A stretch of 64,000 nt of DNA from assembly GCA_900068845.1 (NCBI GenBank), contig CEFQ01000001.1, forward strand, positions 562,726-626,725. The letters run 5' to 3'. Source of the DNA: Enterobacter ludwigii (GTDB taxonomy: Bacteria > Pseudomonadota > Gammaproteobacteria > Enterobacterales > Enterobacteriaceae). Positions within the stretch are counted from its first letter, which is position 1. Each line of letters opens with the position of its first letter. The translations under genes and the position numbers were made by a program. This document shows positions 36,596 through 47,407 of this stretch, piece after piece. A model generated the notes under the pieces. It did no database searches, was not told the origin of the DNA, and saw only the letters and a program-made list of their open reading frames with translations.

Positions 36596-37087
36596 ATGAG
36601 TCAGATCGTCATTCGCCATGCTGTTCCCGAAGATGCCGCCGCGTTAACGCGCATGTACTGCCAGCCTGAGCCGCAGGCCAGCACGCTGCATCTACCGTTT
36701 CAATCGCCGACGCTGTGGCAGGAACGCCTCAGCAATCTGCGTCCGGGTGTGCATATGCTAGTGGCGTGTATTGACGATCAGATCGCCGGACAACTGACTC
36801 TGGAAGTGCTGTCGGTGGCGCGCCGTCGCCATACGGCGACCTTTGGGATGGGCGTCGATGCTGCCTATCAGCGGCGCGGCGTCGGTAAAGCCCTGATGTC
36901 AGCGATGATAGATTTGTGTGACAACTGGCTGCAGGTGACGCGTATTGAACTGACGGTGTTCGCCGATAACCATAAAGCGCTTGGCTTATATCAGCAGTTT
37001 GGCTTTGAGATTGAAGGCACCGCGCGGCGACATGCTATGCGCGACGGCGAAATGGTGGATACGCATTATATGGCGCGCTTGAAATAA
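36596..37087 (+). CDS. yhhY: GNAT N-acetyltransferase YhhY (AaaT)
   Basis: The 163-residue protein is a GNAT acetyltransferase close to E. coli YhhY/AaaT, which acetylates free amino acids such as phenylalanine and methionine. The acetyl-CoA loop is AYQRRGVGKALM near residue 89-100, followed by CDNWLQVTRIELTVFADN and the GFEIEGTARRHAMRDGE tail. It is adjacent to ryhB as in E. coli. The iron-regulated promoter in the gap reads the other way, so it probably does not serve this gene. Confidence 0.93.
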   Translation: MSQIVIRHAVPEDAAALTRMYCQPEPQASTLHLPFQSPTLWQERLSNLRPGVHMLVACIDDQIAGQLTLEVLSVARRRHTATFGMGVDAAYQRRGVGKALMSAMIDLCDNWLQVTRIELTVFADNHKALGLYQQFGFEIEGTARRHAMRDGEMVDTHYMARLK

Positions 37088-37098
37088 CCCTGAAAACT

Positions 37099-37160
37099 GC
37101 GCGATAAATCGCGCCGCTACACATGCGTGCATATACCGTAGCGGCGCAATTTATTGCGCA
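37099..37160. repeat. Family B palindrome pair
   Basis: Inverted units at 37099-37120 and 37138-37160 share GCGGCGCRATTTATYGCGC. The pair separates the convergent yhhY and ggt genes. Confidence 0.88.
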
Positions 37161-37167
37161 TTATTAA

Positions 37168-38919
37168 TTAGTATCCTGCGCTCAAATCATCCACCGAACG
37201 GGGATCCGATGCACCATAGCGCATGCCATCTGGCCCAATCATAATGCTCTGCGTGCTACCCATTGCGGGCATCACTTTCACATGTTGGCCTTTGGTTTCA
37301 AGCAGACGCAGTGTATCCGGGCTAAAGCCTTTCTCAACGCGCAACTGATCCGGGAGCCACTGATGATGGAAACGTGGCGCATTGGTCGCTTCCGCTACGT
37401 TCATGCCGAAATCGATGCTGTTTACCACCATTTGCAGCACGGTGGTGATGATACGGCTGCCGCCTGGGCTGCCGGTGACCAGCCAGGTTTTACCGTCTTT
37501 CGCCACGATGGTGGGCGACATGGATGAAAGCGGGCGCTTAGCCGGTTGCACTGCATTCGCCTCGCCGCCGACTAAGCCGTAAACGTTTGGCGTGCCCGGT
37601 TTGGCTGAGAAATCATCCATTTCATTGTTCATCAGGATGCCGCTTTGTCCGGCGACAATGCCGCTGCCGAAATAGGTATTCAGCGTGTAAGTTACCGCGA
37701 CCGCGTTGCCATCTTTATCCACCACCGAGAAATGGGTGGTTTGATTGCTTTCATACGGGGCCAGTTTGCCCGGCTTGATCTCGCTGGATGGACGCGCTTT
37801 GTTGACGTCAATCTGCTGCGCCAGGGTTTTGGCGTAGGCTTTGCTGGTCAGCGCCTGCTGCGGCACCTTGACGAAATCAGGATCGCCAAGGTATTCCGAA
37901 CGGTCGGCATAGGCATATTTTTCCGCTTCCGCCATCACCTGCATCGCATCAGCGCTGCCAAAGCCCGCTTTCGCCAAATCGAAGTTTTCCAGAATATTGA
38001 GGATCTGCACGATGTGAATTCCGCCGGACGATGGCGGTGGCATGGAGAACACTTCGTAACCGCGATAGGTGCCGCTGACCGGTTTACGCTCCACCGCGCG
38101 ATAGGCCGCCAGATCCGGTTTGCCGATCAGCCCGCCGTGCTGCGCCATTTCTGCGGCAATTTCATCGGCGATTTTGCCTTTGTAGAACGCATCCGGACCT
38201 TGCTGGGCAATCAGCTGCAAACTGCGTGCGAGGTTTTTCTGCACCAGACGTTCGCCCTTCTGATACGGCTTACCGTCCGCTTTGTAGAAAATCGCGCGGC
38301 TGTTGTCATGGTTGATCAGCGTCTCTTTACCGTAAGTGGCGAGATCGTCAGCTAAAGCATCGTTCACTACGATGCCGTCACGCGCCAGTTTGATGGCGGG
38401 CGCCAGTAATTTGCTCAGCGGTAAGGTGCCGTATTTCTGTGCCGCTAGCGCAAAGCCGGCTACAGTGCCCGGCGTGCCGGATGCTAAATGAGAAGTAAGT
38501 GACAACTTGCTGTCAGCGTTGCCCTGCTTATCAAGGAACATATCGCGTGACGCGCGCGCCGGTGCCATTTCGCGGAAGTCGATGGCGGTGGTGCGACCGG
38601 ATGCGGTGCGTAACAACATGAAGCCGCCGCCGCCAAGGTTACCGGCTTGCGGATGCGTTACCGCCAGCGCAAAGCCCACTGCAACCGCGGCATCCACGGC
38701 ATTACCGCCCTGCTTAAGAATGTCGACCCCGACGTCCGTCGCCATCGCATCCACCGATGCCACCATGCCATGTTTGGCTTTTACCGGGTGAAAAGTATCG
38801 CTATCCACACCATAAGAGACCGGTGGCGCACTGGTGGGCGCGGCTTGTCCCCCCTGCACCACGGTGAAACTCATCAGCAATGCCCAGCCTAACTGACGTA
38901 CGCTGCCCTGTATCCTCAT
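37168..38919 (-). CDS. ggt: Periplasmic gamma-glutamyltransferase Ggt
   Basis: Ggt cleaves or transfers the gamma-glutamyl group of glutathione in the periplasm. The 583-residue precursor has a signal peptide (about 1-27) and autoprocesses to large and small subunits at the N-terminal nucleophile T394 in SNQTTHFSVVDKDGNAVAVT. The substrate-site GTPGTVAGF and the PPPSSGGIH motif are present. Length matches E. coli Ggt (580). It diverges from yhhA. Confidence 0.96.
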   Translation of the reverse strand: MRIQGSVRQLGWALLMSFTVVQGGQAAPTSAPPVSYGVDSDTFHPVKAKHGMVASVDAMATDVGVDILKQGGNAVDAAVAVGFALAVTHPQAGNLGGGGFMLLRTASGRTTAIDFREMAPARASRDMFLDKQGNADSKLSLTSHLASGTPGTVAGFALAAQKYGTLPLSKLLAPAIKLARDGIVVNDALADDLATYGKETLINHDNSRAIFYKADGKPYQKGERLVQKNLARSLQLIAQQGPDAFYKGKIADEIAAEMAQHGGLIGKPDLAAYRAVERKPVSGTYRGYEVFSMPPPSSGGIHIVQILNILENFDLAKAGFGSADAMQVMAEAEKYAYADRSEYLGDPDFVKVPQQALTSKAYAKTLAQQIDVNKARPSSEIKPGKLAPYESNQTTHFSVVDKDGNAVAVTYTLNTYFGSGIVAGQSGILMNNEMDDFSAKPGTPNVYGLVGGEANAVQPAKRPLSSMSPTIVAKDGKTWLVTGSPGGSRIITTVLQMVVNSIDFGMNVAEATNAPRFHHQWLPDQLRVEKGFSPDTLRLLETKGQHVKVMPAMGSTQSIMIGPDGMRYGASDPRSVDDLSAGY

Positions 38920-39121
38920 CCTGTTACCACCCTTTTAACGTTATTTACATTTGTTATTAATTGATGCAAGTGTTTGCAAATACAGTAAAAAGCGTAGCAG
39001 TAAAGTTAAATTAGGTGCACTCCTGGATGAGGGGTTTGAGATATAGCATAAACTTATGTGAGTAGCCGTTGCGGCCTGAGGGCGGCAACACACAGCAGGC
39101 TGCATTGATGGAGGAAACACC

Positions 39122-39406
39122 ATGAACAAAAATAAATGGTTAATTGTTATCGCAGCGTTGCTGCCGTTAAGCAGCATGGCAAATATGTTGAACAGCACCA
39201 ACGACCCAAACAAACCTGGCTATAACCCGAGCCAGCAACGGATGCAGTCGCAAATGCAAAATCAGCAGCAACAGCAGAAGCTCAAGTTGCAGCAGAATCA
39301 GCAGCAGCAAAGTCAGGATGTACAGCGTAAGGTGCAGGAACAGCGGAATAGTGCCCAGCAGCAAGTGATTCAGTCGCAGCCGGGCCAAAAACAGCAGCAG
39401 AACTAG
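39122..39406 (+). CDS. yhhA: DUF2756 protein YhhA, Gln-rich, exported
   Basis: The 94-residue product has a signal peptide ([20 protein letters not shown]) followed by a highly Gln-rich, probably coiled-coil chain (about 31 of the last 60 residues are Gln). It is shorter than E. coli YhhA (about 146), mainly in the low-complexity part. It lies between ggt and ugpQ as in E. coli. Its stop codon overlaps that of ugpQ tail to tail (CTAG). Function unknown. Confidence 0.85.
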   Translation: MNKNKWLIVIAALLPLSSMANMLNSTNDPNKPGYNPSQQRMQSQMQNQQQQQKLKLQQNQQQQSQDVQRKVQEQRNSAQQQVIQSQPGQKQQQN

Positions 39407-40146
39407 CGGAAATCGGGGCCGATAATATCAATGCGATCGGTGCAGATCGCGTCGACGCCCCAACTCAATAGCTCGCGCGCCCGCGCGGGCTGATTTACGG
39501 TATACACAAGAATGTGCAGACCGGCAGCTTTCAGCAGCGCAGTGCGCTCGGCGTCGAGTAGTTTATGATTCAGATGGATCGATACACATGCCAGACGTTC
39601 AGTCAGCGCCTGCCAGTCATCGTGCCACTCATCCAGCAGCAAACCGCGCGGCAGTTCCGGTGCCGCCTGCATGGCGGCTTCCAGCGCGGCGTATGAGAAG
39701 GACGAGAGCAGCGGCGCGGTTTGACCTTGCCACAGCTCGCGCGCGGCCAGTGCCACGTTGCGCCCGGTTTCCACATCCTGTCCGGTGGTCGGTTTGATCT
39801 CGATGTTCGCTATCATCTGATGCTGGCGGCAACGTTCAGCCACTTCGCTGAGCAACGCCAGCGGCTCGCCTTCGTAATCGCGGCTAAACCAACCGCCGGC
39901 ATCCAGCTGTGACAACTTATGCCACGACAGCGCGCCCGCCACGCCCCAGCCGTTGCTGGTACGATCGAGCGTGTCATCGTGCAGCAGGAAAATCTGCTTA
40001 TCTTCCGACAGCTTGGCGTCAAATTCGATCATGGTATGACCAAGCTGCGCACCGACATCAATCGCCGCGAGGGTATTTTCCGGGGCCAGTTTGCCGCCGC
40101 CGCGATGCGCGACAATGTGCGGATAAGGCCAGTTGTGTTGACTCAT
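39403..40146 (-). CDS. ugpQ: Glycerophosphodiester phosphodiesterase UgpQ
   Basis: UgpQ hydrolyses glycerophosphodiesters imported by the Ugp transporter to glycerol-3-phosphate and an alcohol, in the cytoplasm. The 247-residue protein starts [18 protein letters not shown] and has the family residues HRG, ENT (PENTLAAID) and the D-x-H pair ([18 protein letters not shown]). The ATG overlaps the ugpC stop (ATGA), so it is the last gene of ugpBAECQ. The upstream frame within ugpC is rejected. Confidence 0.95.
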   Translation of the reverse strand: MSQHNWPYPHIVAHRGGGKLAPENTLAAIDVGAQLGHTMIEFDAKLSEDKQIFLLHDDTLDRTSNGWGVAGALSWHKLSQLDAGGWFSRDYEGEPLALLSEVAERCRQHQMIANIEIKPTTGQDVETGRNVALAARELWQGQTAPLLSSFSYAALEAAMQAAPELPRGLLLDEWHDDWQALTERLACVSIHLNHKLLDAERTALLKAAGLHILVYTVNQPARARELLSWGVDAICTDRIDIIGPDFR

Positions 40147-41216
40147 TCCAGACGCTTTCCATAAGTTGAATCGAAGAAGTGTAACGCATCTGACGGCAGA
40201 TGCAGCCACAAGGTGCTGCCCGCCTGCGGACGTTCGCTATGCGGTAAACGTACCACCATGCGCGCGTTACCGATGCGCCCGTGCGCCAGATTATCCGCGC
40301 CGAGCATCTCCAGCGTCTCTACCACCAGCGCAATGCCGCCGGCGTCGCGGCTGCTGAGTGTAATGTGCTCGGGACGAATGCCCAGCGTCAGCGGACGATT
40401 GGCCCATTTCGCTTTGCTTTCGCCCAGCAGCAAGCCGTTGAGCGCATCCAGCGTAAAGTGCGTACCATCGCTGCTGATTTGCCCCGGTAGCAGGTTCATG
40501 GCGGGTGCGCCGATAAATGAGGCGACAAACTGGCTGGCCGGACGCTCGTACACCTCTACCGGCGTGCCCACCTGCTCCACCACGCCTTTGTTCATCACCA
40601 TCACGCGCTGCGCCAGCGTCATCGCTTCCACTTGGTCGTGGGTCACGTAAATGCTGGTGGTTTTCAGGCGGCGATGCAGCTGTTGCAGCTCAAGACGCAT
40701 CTGCACCCGCAGCCGCGCATCCAGATTCGACAAAGGCTCATCAAACAGAAATACCGCCGGTTCACGCACGATGGCGCGGCCCATGGCGACACGCTGACGC
40801 TGTCCGCCCGACAGCTCACGCGGACGGCGATGCAGCAGATGATCCAGCTCCAGACTGCGCGCAGCGTCCATGACGCGCTGCTCAATCTGTACTTTGCCCA
40901 TGCCGCGAATTTTCAGGCCATACGCCATATTTTCGCCCACCGTCATGTGTGGATAAAGCGCGTAGTTCTGGAACACCATGGCGATGCCGCGATCTTTCGG
41001 TTCCATGTTGGTGACGCGTTTATCATCAATGTAAATATCACCGGACGATACGCGCTCAAGCCCCGCCACCATGCGCAGCAGCGTCGATTTACCACAGCCG
41101 GAAGGGCCGACCATCACCATAAACTCGCCATCGTTGATGGTGATATTCAGTGGCTGAATGATCTGATTTTTGCCGTCATACGATTTGGTAACGGTCTGAA
41201 GGGTTACGCCTGCCAT
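40143..41216 (-). CDS. ugpC: sn-Glycerol-3-phosphate ABC transporter ATPase UgpC
   Basis: The 357-residue ATPase has Walker [11 protein letters not shown]-loop VFQNYALYP, signature [16 protein letters not shown], Walker [13 protein letters not shown] and a MalK-type C-terminal regulatory domain. It powers uptake of glycerol-3-phosphate and glycerophosphodiesters. Its start is directly after the ugpE stop with no gap, and its stop overlaps ugpQ. Confidence 0.96.
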   Translation of the reverse strand: MAGVTLQTVTKSYDGKNQIIQPLNITINDGEFMVMVGPSGCGKSTLLRMVAGLERVSSGDIYIDDKRVTNMEPKDRGIAMVFQNYALYPHMTVGENMAYGLKIRGMGKVQIEQRVMDAARSLELDHLLHRRPRELSGGQRQRVAMGRAIVREPAVFLFDEPLSNLDARLRVQMRLELQQLHRRLKTTSIYVTHDQVEAMTLAQRVMVMNKGVVEQVGTPVEVYERPASQFVASFIGAPAMNLLPGQISSDGTHFTLDALNGLLLGESKAKWANRPLTLGIRPEHITLSSRDAGGIALVVETLEMLGADNLAHGRIGNARMVVRLPHSERPQAGSTLWLHLPSDALHFFDSTYGKRLE

Positions 41217-42062
41217 TTATTTATCACTCTCCACCAGGCCACGCACAAACGCACGTTGCATCACGAGTACCACCACCACCGGTGGAATCAGGGTTAATAA
41301 CATTGCCGCCATCACTTCATTCCACTGCGTAGGCCCGCCGCTGCTGTTGATCATGCTTTTCACCCCGGCTACTGCGGTACTGAGGCTGGCATCGTTGATG
41401 ATCAGCAGCGGCCACAAATATTGGTTCCAGCCGTAGATGAAGGTGATCACGAAGAGCGCGGCGAGGTTGGTTTTGGATAGGGGTAACACGATGTCCCAGA
41501 AGAAGCGCATTGGGCTGGCACCGTCGATACGCGCCGCTTCAATCAGCTCGTCCGGTAGCGACATAAAGAACTGACGAAACAGAAAAGTGGCGGTAGCTGA
41601 TGCCATCAGCGGCAGCGTTAAGCCGCTGTAGCTGTCGAGCATATTCAGCGTCGAAATCACGTCCACGGTTGGGAAAATACGGACTTCAACCGGCAACATC
41701 AGGGTGATAAATATCAGCCAGAAAAACAGCGCGCGCAGCGGGAAGCGGAACCACACCAGCGCAAAGGCGGAGAGCATCGACACCGTGATTTTGCCGACGG
41801 TGATGCCGAGCGCCATTAGCAGGCTATTGAGCATCATCATGCCAAATGCCGGGCCGTTACCATTCACACCGTGCGTCCAGATGCGCGAGATGTTTTCCCA
41901 CAAATGCGTGCCCGGCAATAGCGTCATCGGCACCTGATACACCGCCTCGTTATCCAGCGTCGCCGCCACAAAAGCGATGTAGAGCGGGAACAGAATGGTC
42001 AGCACGCCCAGCACCAGCAAGGTATGGCTGAAGATATCCAGCCCGCGTCGATTCTCAATCAT
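41217..42062 (-). CDS. ugpE: sn-Glycerol-3-phosphate ABC transporter permease UgpE
   Basis: The 281-residue inner-membrane permease has six spans and the EAA motif [30 protein letters not shown] that contacts UgpC. It overlaps the ugpA stop by 4 nt, so translation is coupled. Length matches E. coli UgpE. Confidence 0.95.
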   Translation of the reverse strand: MIENRRGLDIFSHTLLVLGVLTILFPLYIAFVAATLDNEAVYQVPMTLLPGTHLWENISRIWTHGVNGNGPAFGMMMLNSLLMALGITVGKITVSMLSAFALVWFRFPLRALFFWLIFITLMLPVEVRIFPTVDVISTLNMLDSYSGLTLPLMASATATFLFRQFFMSLPDELIEAARIDGASPMRFFWDIVLPLSKTNLAALFVITFIYGWNQYLWPLLIINDASLSTAVAGVKSMINSSGGPTQWNEVMAAMLLTLIPPVVVVLVMQRAFVRGLVESDK

Positions 42063-42946
42063 TGGTATTGCACCTTACGCTCGACAAAGCGAAATTGCAG
42101 AATGGTCAGGCCAATCACCAGCAGCATCAGCACCACCGATTGCGCGGCGGACGAAGAGAGATCCAGCCCGGTAAAACCTTCGCGATAGATTTTGTAGATA
42201 AGCGTAGTGGTGGCCTGCACCGGACCGCCGCCGGTGGCGGCATCGATCACCGGGAAGGTATCGAAGAAGGCATACACCAGATTCACCACCAGCAGGAAGA
42301 AGCTCACCGGCGTAATCAGCGGCAGCGACAAATTGAAGAAGCGACGCACCGGACCGGCGCCATCGATCGCCGCCGCTTCCACCAGCGATTTGGGAATCGA
42401 CTGCAGCGCGGCGAAGAAAAACAGAAAGTTGTAGCTCATTTGCTGCCAGATCGACGCCAATACAATCAGGAACATCGCCTGACCGCTATTTTGCGCGTAG
42501 TTCCAGGTGTAGCCCATTTGGTTCAGCAGGTGGCTAAACAAACCGAGACCCGGATTGAACAGGAACATCCACAGCACCGCCGCCACCACCGGTGCGACCG
42601 CGTACGGCAACAGCAGCAAGGTTTGGTAGAGGCTGCGCAGGCGAATCACGTAATCCACTAGCGCCGCCAGCAGCAGGGAAAAAGTCATGCCGCAAATCGT
42701 GACCAGCGCACTGAACTCAATGGTGGTCCAGAAGGACGCCAGATAATAGTCGTCGCTGAACAGGCGTTTGAAGTTCGCCAGCCCAACGAAGGTGCTGGAG
42801 ATACCAAAAGGATCAATGCTTTGCAGCGAATACCACAAGGCTTCACCGGCGGGCCACAGGAAGAAAATGGCCGTAATCACCAGCTGCGGCAGCAGCAGCA
42901 AATAGGGCAGAAAACGGGATCGAAATACGGGGCGCGATGAGGACAT
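42059..42946 (-). CDS. ugpA: sn-Glycerol-3-phosphate ABC transporter permease UgpA
   Basis: The 295-residue permease has six spans and the EAA motif [29 protein letters not shown]. It pairs with UgpE in the membrane. It lies 63 nt after ugpB; the gap has no clear terminator. Length equals E. coli UgpA. Confidence 0.95.
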   Translation of the reverse strand: MSSSRPVFRSRFLPYLLLLPQLVITAIFFLWPAGEALWYSLQSIDPFGISSTFVGLANFKRLFSDDYYLASFWTTIEFSALVTICGMTFSLLLAALVDYVIRLRSLYQTLLLLPYAVAPVVAAVLWMFLFNPGLGLFSHLLNQMGYTWNYAQNSGQAMFLIVLASIWQQMSYNFLFFFAALQSIPKSLVEAAAIDGAGPVRRFFNLSLPLITPVSFFLLVVNLVYAFFDTFPVIDAATGGGPVQATTTLIYKIYREGFTGLDLSSSAAQSVVLMLLVIGLTILQFRFVERKVQYQ

Positions 42947-43009
42947 AGCAGGCTCAATCTGAGAGAAAAATCGGGGCGAACGCCAGGCGCCGGCCCCGAG
43001 ATAACAGCA

Positions 43010-44326
43010 TTACTTCACTTGCTGCTCAAAACGGCGCAGTAGCTCGTTACCGCGTTTCACAGCGTTATCCAGCGCAGCCTGCGGCGCCTGTTTGCCGGTC
43101 CACACGCCTTCCAGCTCCTCGTCCACAATAGTACGAATCTGCGGCATATTGCCCAGACGCATGCCTTTGGTGAACGGCAGCGGATCTTTGTTCAGCATCT
43201 GGCGCGTGGCGATGTCTGCGCCTGGGTTCTTGTCGTAGAAGCCCTGCTGCTTAGTCAGCTCATACGCTGCGGTGGTAATTGGCAGGTAACCGGTTTTCTG
43301 GTGCCATTCGGCAGCGATTTCCGGCTGTGCGAGGAACTTCATGAACTCCGCCGCGCCTTTGTAGGTGTTGGCATCTTTGCCTTTCATCACCCACAGGCTC
43401 GCGCCGCCAATGATGGCGTTCTGCGGTGCGTTCGGTACGGTTTCATCGTAGGGCATCATGCCAACGCCGAAGTTAAATTTGGCGTAGTGTTTGATGTCGG
43501 CCAGTGAACCGGAAGAGGCGGTGGTGATGCCGCAATCGCCGTTGTAGAACTTGGCAGTAGATTCATCTTTACGCCCGAAGTAGGTGAAATCCCCCTTCTT
43601 ATTCATCGCTTCCAGCATTTCGATGTGGCGCACCTGCACCGGCTTATTGAATTCCAGCACCGCATCGGTACCGTCAAAGCCGTTGTTTTTGGTGGCGACC
43701 GGCAACGCATGCCAGGCGCTGAAGTTTTCAATTTGAATCCAGCCCTGCCAGCCACTGGCGTAACCGCAGGTCAGGCCCGCTTTGCGCAGCGCTTCAGCAT
43801 CTTTCGCCAGCGCCTGCCAGGTTTTTGGCGGCTGATCCGGGTTCAGACCGGCTTTTTTGAAAGCATCTTTGTTGTAGTACAGCACCGGCGTTGAGCTGTT
43901 GAACGGCTGAGAGATCAGCTGGCCTTTACTGTCGCTGTAGTAACCCGCAACGGCGGGCACGAACTGTTGCGGATCCATCTGCACGCCGGCGTCTTTGAAC
44001 ACTTGATTGACCGGCACAATCGCTTTTGACGCCATCATCGTCGCCGTACCGACTTCATAAACCTGCAGCAGCGCAGGCGCTTTACCGGCGCGCACCGCCG
44101 CAATACCCGCTGCCAGGCTCTGCTCGTAGTTGCCTTTGTAAGTCGGAACGATCTTGTAATCGGGGTGAGCCTGGTTAAAACGTTGTGCCAGAGAATCAAC
44201 TTCTTTGCCTAACTCGCCTTCCATTGAGTGCCAGAAAGGGATCTCAGTTGCAGCCAGCGCATTACCGCTGAGCGCCAGACCGAGTACGACACTCATCAGG
44301 CGGGGACGAAGCGTAAAAGCGGACAT
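43010..44326 (-). CDS. ugpB: sn-Glycerol-3-phosphate-binding periplasmic protein UgpB
   Basis: The 438-residue precursor has a signal peptide ([25 protein letters not shown]) and then [26 protein letters not shown], as in E. coli UgpB of the same length. It captures glycerol-3-phosphate and glycerophosphodiesters under phosphate starvation. The ATG at 44326 has AGGA upstream; the longer frame is rejected. A four-unit Pho box lies 75 nt upstream. Confidence 0.96.
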   Translation of the reverse strand: MSAFTLRPRLMSVVLGLALSGNALAATEIPFWHSMEGELGKEVDSLAQRFNQAHPDYKIVPTYKGNYEQSLAAGIAAVRAGKAPALLQVYEVGTATMMASKAIVPVNQVFKDAGVQMDPQQFVPAVAGYYSDSKGQLISQPFNSSTPVLYYNKDAFKKAGLNPDQPPKTWQALAKDAEALRKAGLTCGYASGWQGWIQIENFSAWHALPVATKNNGFDGTDAVLEFNKPVQVRHIEMLEAMNKKGDFTYFGRKDESTAKFYNGDCGITTASSGSLADIKHYAKFNFGVGMMPYDETVPNAPQNAIIGGASLWVMKGKDANTYKGAAEFMKFLAQPEIAAEWHQKTGYLPITTAAYELTKQQGFYDKNPGADIATRQMLNKDPLPFTKGMRLGNMPQIRTIVDEELEGVWTGKQAPQAALDNAVKRGNELLRRFEQQVK

Positions 44327-44400
44327 AAAGTTTTCCTGTGCTGTTAGCGACGCGCGAATTCGCGCATTTTTTAGTTCGCGACGTAACATGACACGGGAAA

Positions 44401-44440
44401 ATGACGGATTAATAACAGGTTTATGACGGGGAGGTGACAG
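44401..44440 (-). promoter_or_regulatory. Four-unit PhoB box of ugpB
   Basis: On the minus strand CTGTCAC, CCGTCAT, CTGTTAT and CCGTCAT occur with exact 11-bp periodicity (starts on the plus strand at 44434, 44423, 44412 and 44401). PhoB control of ugp is established in E. coli. Confidence 0.85.
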
Positions 44441-44475
44441 AGGGATGGGATAGGTTTATACATTCGTCCGTGCTG

Positions 44476-44655
44476 GCTGTCCCCCATCCCGGCCTTCCCC
44501 CGCTAGCGGGGGAAGGAGACGCTGCCACTTGCTGCTTCAGCACACACATATGGCAGCATCTTCCTCCCCCATTTATGGGGGAGGACCGAGGAGGGGACAG
44601 CGAGCCCCTATCCAGGGGGACAGCGAGCACCAATCCAGGGGGGCAGCAAGCACCA
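44476..44655. repeat. Palindromic element with terminal inverted repeats and a 3' tandem repeat
   Basis: GCTGTCCCCC at 44476 and its complement GGGGGACAGC ending at 44624 bracket three hairpins: a 24-bp perfect palindrome at 44493-44516, GCTGCCA/TGGCAGC at 44521-44557, and a 24-nt palindrome at 44562-44585. The right end is a 22-23-bp unit (GGGGACAGCGAG plus CACCAATCCA) present three times from 44593 to the livF stop. It looks like a MITE-type or composite palindromic element; no transposase is present. Confidence 0.7.
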
Positions 44656-44656
44656 A

Positions 44657-45370
44657 TTACGCGCCTAAATACGCACTCCGCACAGCTTCATTGGATAGCA
44701 GCGCATCGCCGCTATCCTCCAGCACCACGTGGCCGTTCTCCAGCACATAACCGCGATCCGCCAGCTTTAGCGCCTGGTTGGCGTTCTGCTCGACGAGAAA
44801 AATGGTCATGCCCTCTTTGCGCAGTTGCTCTATGGTATCGAAGATCTGCTGGATGATAATTGGCGCCAATCCCAGCGACGGTTCATCCAGCAGCAGCAAA
44901 CGCGGCTGGCTCATCAGCGCACGGCCAATCGCCAGCATCTGCTGCTCACCGCCGGACATGGTGCCCGCACGCTGTGCTTTACGTTCTGCCAGGCGTGAAA
45001 ACAGCTGATAGACGCGATCGATACGCTCCAGATACTGCTGTCGCGTAGCGAAGAAGCCGCCCATCGCCAGATTCTCTTCCACCGTCATACGCGAAAACAC
45101 CCGCCGACCTTCCGGCACGATGGCAATCGCTTCACGCATGATTTTCGCCGTTTGCCAGTCGGTGATCGCTTTACCATCAAAAGTGATGCTGCCGCTGGTG
45201 GCGCGCGGTTCGCCGCACAAGGTGCCGAGCAGCGTGGTTTTACCCGCGCCGTTGGCACCAATCAGGGTAACGATTTCCCCCTGATTGATGTGCAGATTAA
45301 TGTTGTGCAGCGCCTGAATCGGACCGTAATGGGCGCTGACACCCTGCAAGGTTAAAATCGGGTTTGCCAT
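44657..45370 (-). CDS. livF: Branched-chain amino acid ABC transporter ATPase LivF
   Basis: The 237-residue ATPase matches E. coli LivF in length. It has Walker A GANGAGKTT, signature MSGGEQQMLAIGRALM and Walker B LLLLDEPSLGL. It and LivG energise uptake of leucine, isoleucine and valine. The ATG at 45370 (MANPILTLQG) is 1 nt after the livG stop. Its stop codon touches a tandem repeat tract. Confidence 0.96.
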   Translation of the reverse strand: MANPILTLQGVSAHYGPIQALHNINLHINQGEIVTLIGANGAGKTTLLGTLCGEPRATSGSITFDGKAITDWQTAKIMREAIAIVPEGRRVFSRMTVEENLAMGGFFATRQQYLERIDRVYQLFSRLAERKAQRAGTMSGGEQQMLAIGRALMSQPRLLLLDEPSLGLAPIIIQQIFDTIEQLRKEGMTIFLVEQNANQALKLADRGYVLENGHVVLEDSGDALLSNEAVRSAYLGA

Positions 45371-45371
45371 G

Positions 45372-46139
45372 TTACGCCTCACCTAAATAAGCACGGATCA
45401 CATCCGGATTGTTACGCACCTGTTCCGGCGTGCCGTTGGCCAGCGGCGTACCCTGATTGACCACGTAAATGCGGTCAGAAATGCCCATCACCAGCTTCAT
45501 ATCGTGTTCAATCAGCAGCACGGAAACCTTGTGCTCGCCGCGCAGTTCGGCGATCAGCTCATCCAGTTCGTGGGTTTCGCGCGGGTTAAGCCCGGCGGCC
45601 GGTTCATCCAGCATCAGGATTTCCGGGCGCGTCACCATGCAGCGCGCAATCTCCAGACGACGCTGCTGACCGTACGCAAGATTGCCCGCCTGACGGTTAG
45701 CCAAATCCAGCAAGCCAATACGATCCAGCCAGGTGGCGGCGCGATCCAGCGCTTCACTCTCGCCACGACGAAACGCCGGGGTTTTGAACAGGCCGGAGAA
45801 TACGCCGCTTTTCAGGTGCTGATGCTGCGCCACTAACAGGTTTTCAATCACCGTCATTTCGCGGAACAGACGCACGTGCTGGAAGGTACGCACAATGCCC
45901 ATGCGCGCAATCTTCTGGCCCGGTAAACCTTGCAGCTGCTGATCGCGCAGCTTGATGGTGCCGCCGGTCGGTTTGTAGAAACCGGTCAGGCAGTTGAACA
46001 CCGTAGTTTTACCGGCACCGTTTGGGCCGATCAACGAAACGATCTCCTGCGGATGCAGCTCCAGCGCCACGTTGTTAACGGCTAACAGGCCGCCGAAGCG
46101 CATCATCAGGCCTTCAACGGCTAATAAAGGCTGACTCAT
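45372..46139 (-). CDS. livG: Branched-chain amino acid ABC transporter ATPase LivG
   Basis: The 255-residue ATPase equals E. coli LivG in length, with Walker [10 protein letters not shown], signature [16 protein letters not shown] and Walker [14 protein letters not shown]. It overlaps the livM stop by 4 nt. It works with LivF, LivH, LivM and the periplasmic binding protein. Confidence 0.96.
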   Translation of the reverse strand: MSQPLLAVEGLMMRFGGLLAVNNVALELHPQEIVSLIGPNGAGKTTVFNCLTGFYKPTGGTIKLRDQQLQGLPGQKIARMGIVRTFQHVRLFREMTVIENLLVAQHQHLKSGVFSGLFKTPAFRRGESEALDRAATWLDRIGLLDLANRQAGNLAYGQQRRLEIARCMVTRPEILMLDEPAAGLNPRETHELDELIAELRGEHKVSVLLIEHDMKLVMGISDRIYVVNQGTPLANGTPEQVRNNPDVIRAYLGEA

Positions 46140-47407
46140 GCCTGCTCTCCTTGTTTACTGCTCTTCAACTTCAGATGCGGACGCTTCATTGGCAGCAGAC
46201 CTTGCGGACGCCAGATCATCATCAGCACCATCAAACCACCGAGCACCAGCATGCTGTACTCGTTCAAATCACGCATCAGCTCGCGCGAGACCACCAGCAG
46301 AATCGCCGCGAGAATCACCGCCAGCTGCGAACCCATGCCGCCCAACACCACAATCGCCAGCACAAAGGCCGATTCGACGAAGGTGAAGGATTCTGGGCTG
46401 ACGAAGCCCTGACGCGCCGCGAACAGCGTCCCCGCAAAGCCCGCAAATACGGCACTGATGGTGAAGGCGGTCAGTTTGATGCGCGTGGGGCTTAGGCCGA
46501 GTGAGCGGCAGGCGATCTCATCTTCGCGCAGCGCTTCCCACGCACGGCCCAGCGGCATACGCAGCAAGCGGTTGATGACAAACAGCGTCAGCACCACCAG
46601 CAGCAATGCCACCAGATAGAGGAAAATCACGCGGTCGCTGGGATCGTATTTCAGGCCGAAGAAGTCATGGAACGTGCTCCAGCCCCCTTCACTGACGCGA
46701 CGACCAAACTCCAGACCAAACAGACTTGGCTTGGGAATCTGAGCGATACCATTCGGACCGCCGGTGATGGCGGTGTTGTTCAGCAGCAGAATACGTACGA
46801 TTTCACCGAATCCGAGCGTCACAATCGCCAGATAGTCCCCGCGCAGGCGCAGCACCGGGAAGCCGAGCAGCAAACCAAAGGCCCCCGCGACTAAACCGGC
46901 CAGCGGCAGGCTTTCCCAGAAACCAAAGCCGTAATAGTGATTAAGCAGCGCGAAGGTGTAAGCGCCGATAGCGTAGAAACCGCCGTAACCCAGCACCAGC
47001 AAGCCGGACAAACCTACCACCACGTTCAGTCCCAGACCGAGCATCACGTAGATCAGCGTCAGCGTGGCGATATCCACACTGCCGCGCGACACCAGAAACG
47101 GCCAAATCACCGCTGCGGCGATCACCAGCGCCATCAATAACTTCTGCTTTGGTGTCGAACCATCAAAACCCGGCAGGACAAAACCTTTGCCGCTGCGTTT
47201 GAATTTACCCTGCACCAGCGGACGTAGCAGCTGGAAGACAAACACCACCGCACAGCCAATAAAGATCCAGTTCCAGCGTACCGCGCCTGCGTTGGCGACC
47301 ACCAGTTTGGTGCCATCCAGATCGAGGCGGACACCCATAAAGAAGGTGGCGAGAATCAGCAACATCACCGTGGAGATCACGGCGTTGACCAAACCGAGGC
47401 GTTTCAT
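46136..47407 (-). CDS. livM: Branched-chain amino acid ABC transporter permease LivM
   Basis: The 423-residue permease has an N-terminal extension of membrane segments followed by the conserved permease core ([56 protein letters not shown]). Length is close to E. coli LivM (425). It overlaps both neighbours by 4 nt, giving tight coupling. Confidence 0.95.
   Translation of the reverse strand: MKRLGLVNAVISTVMLLILATFFMGVRLDLDGTKLVVANAGAVRWNWIFIGCAVVFVFQLLRPLVQGKFKRSGKGFVLPGFDGSTPKQKLLMALVIAAAVIWPFLVSRGSVDIATLTLIYVMLGLGLNVVVGLSGLLVLGYGGFYAIGAYTFALLNHYYGFGFWESLPLAGLVAGAFGLLLGFPVLRLRGDYLAIVTLGFGEIVRILLLNNTAITGGPNGIAQIPKPSLFGLEFGRRVSEGGWSTFHDFFGLKYDPSDRVIFLYLVALLLVVLTLFVINRLLRMPLGRAWEALREDEIACRSLGLSPTRIKLTAFTISAVFAGFAGTLFAARQGFVSPESFTFVESAFVLAIVVLGGMGSQLAVILAAILLVVSRELMRDLNEYSMLVLGGLMVLMMIWRPQGLLPMKRPHLKLKSSKQGEQA

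Noticed and set aside
37645..38355. 236-codon ORF antisense to ggt
   Set aside because: It is fully contained in the conserved ggt gene and has no recognisable domain or ribosome binding site.
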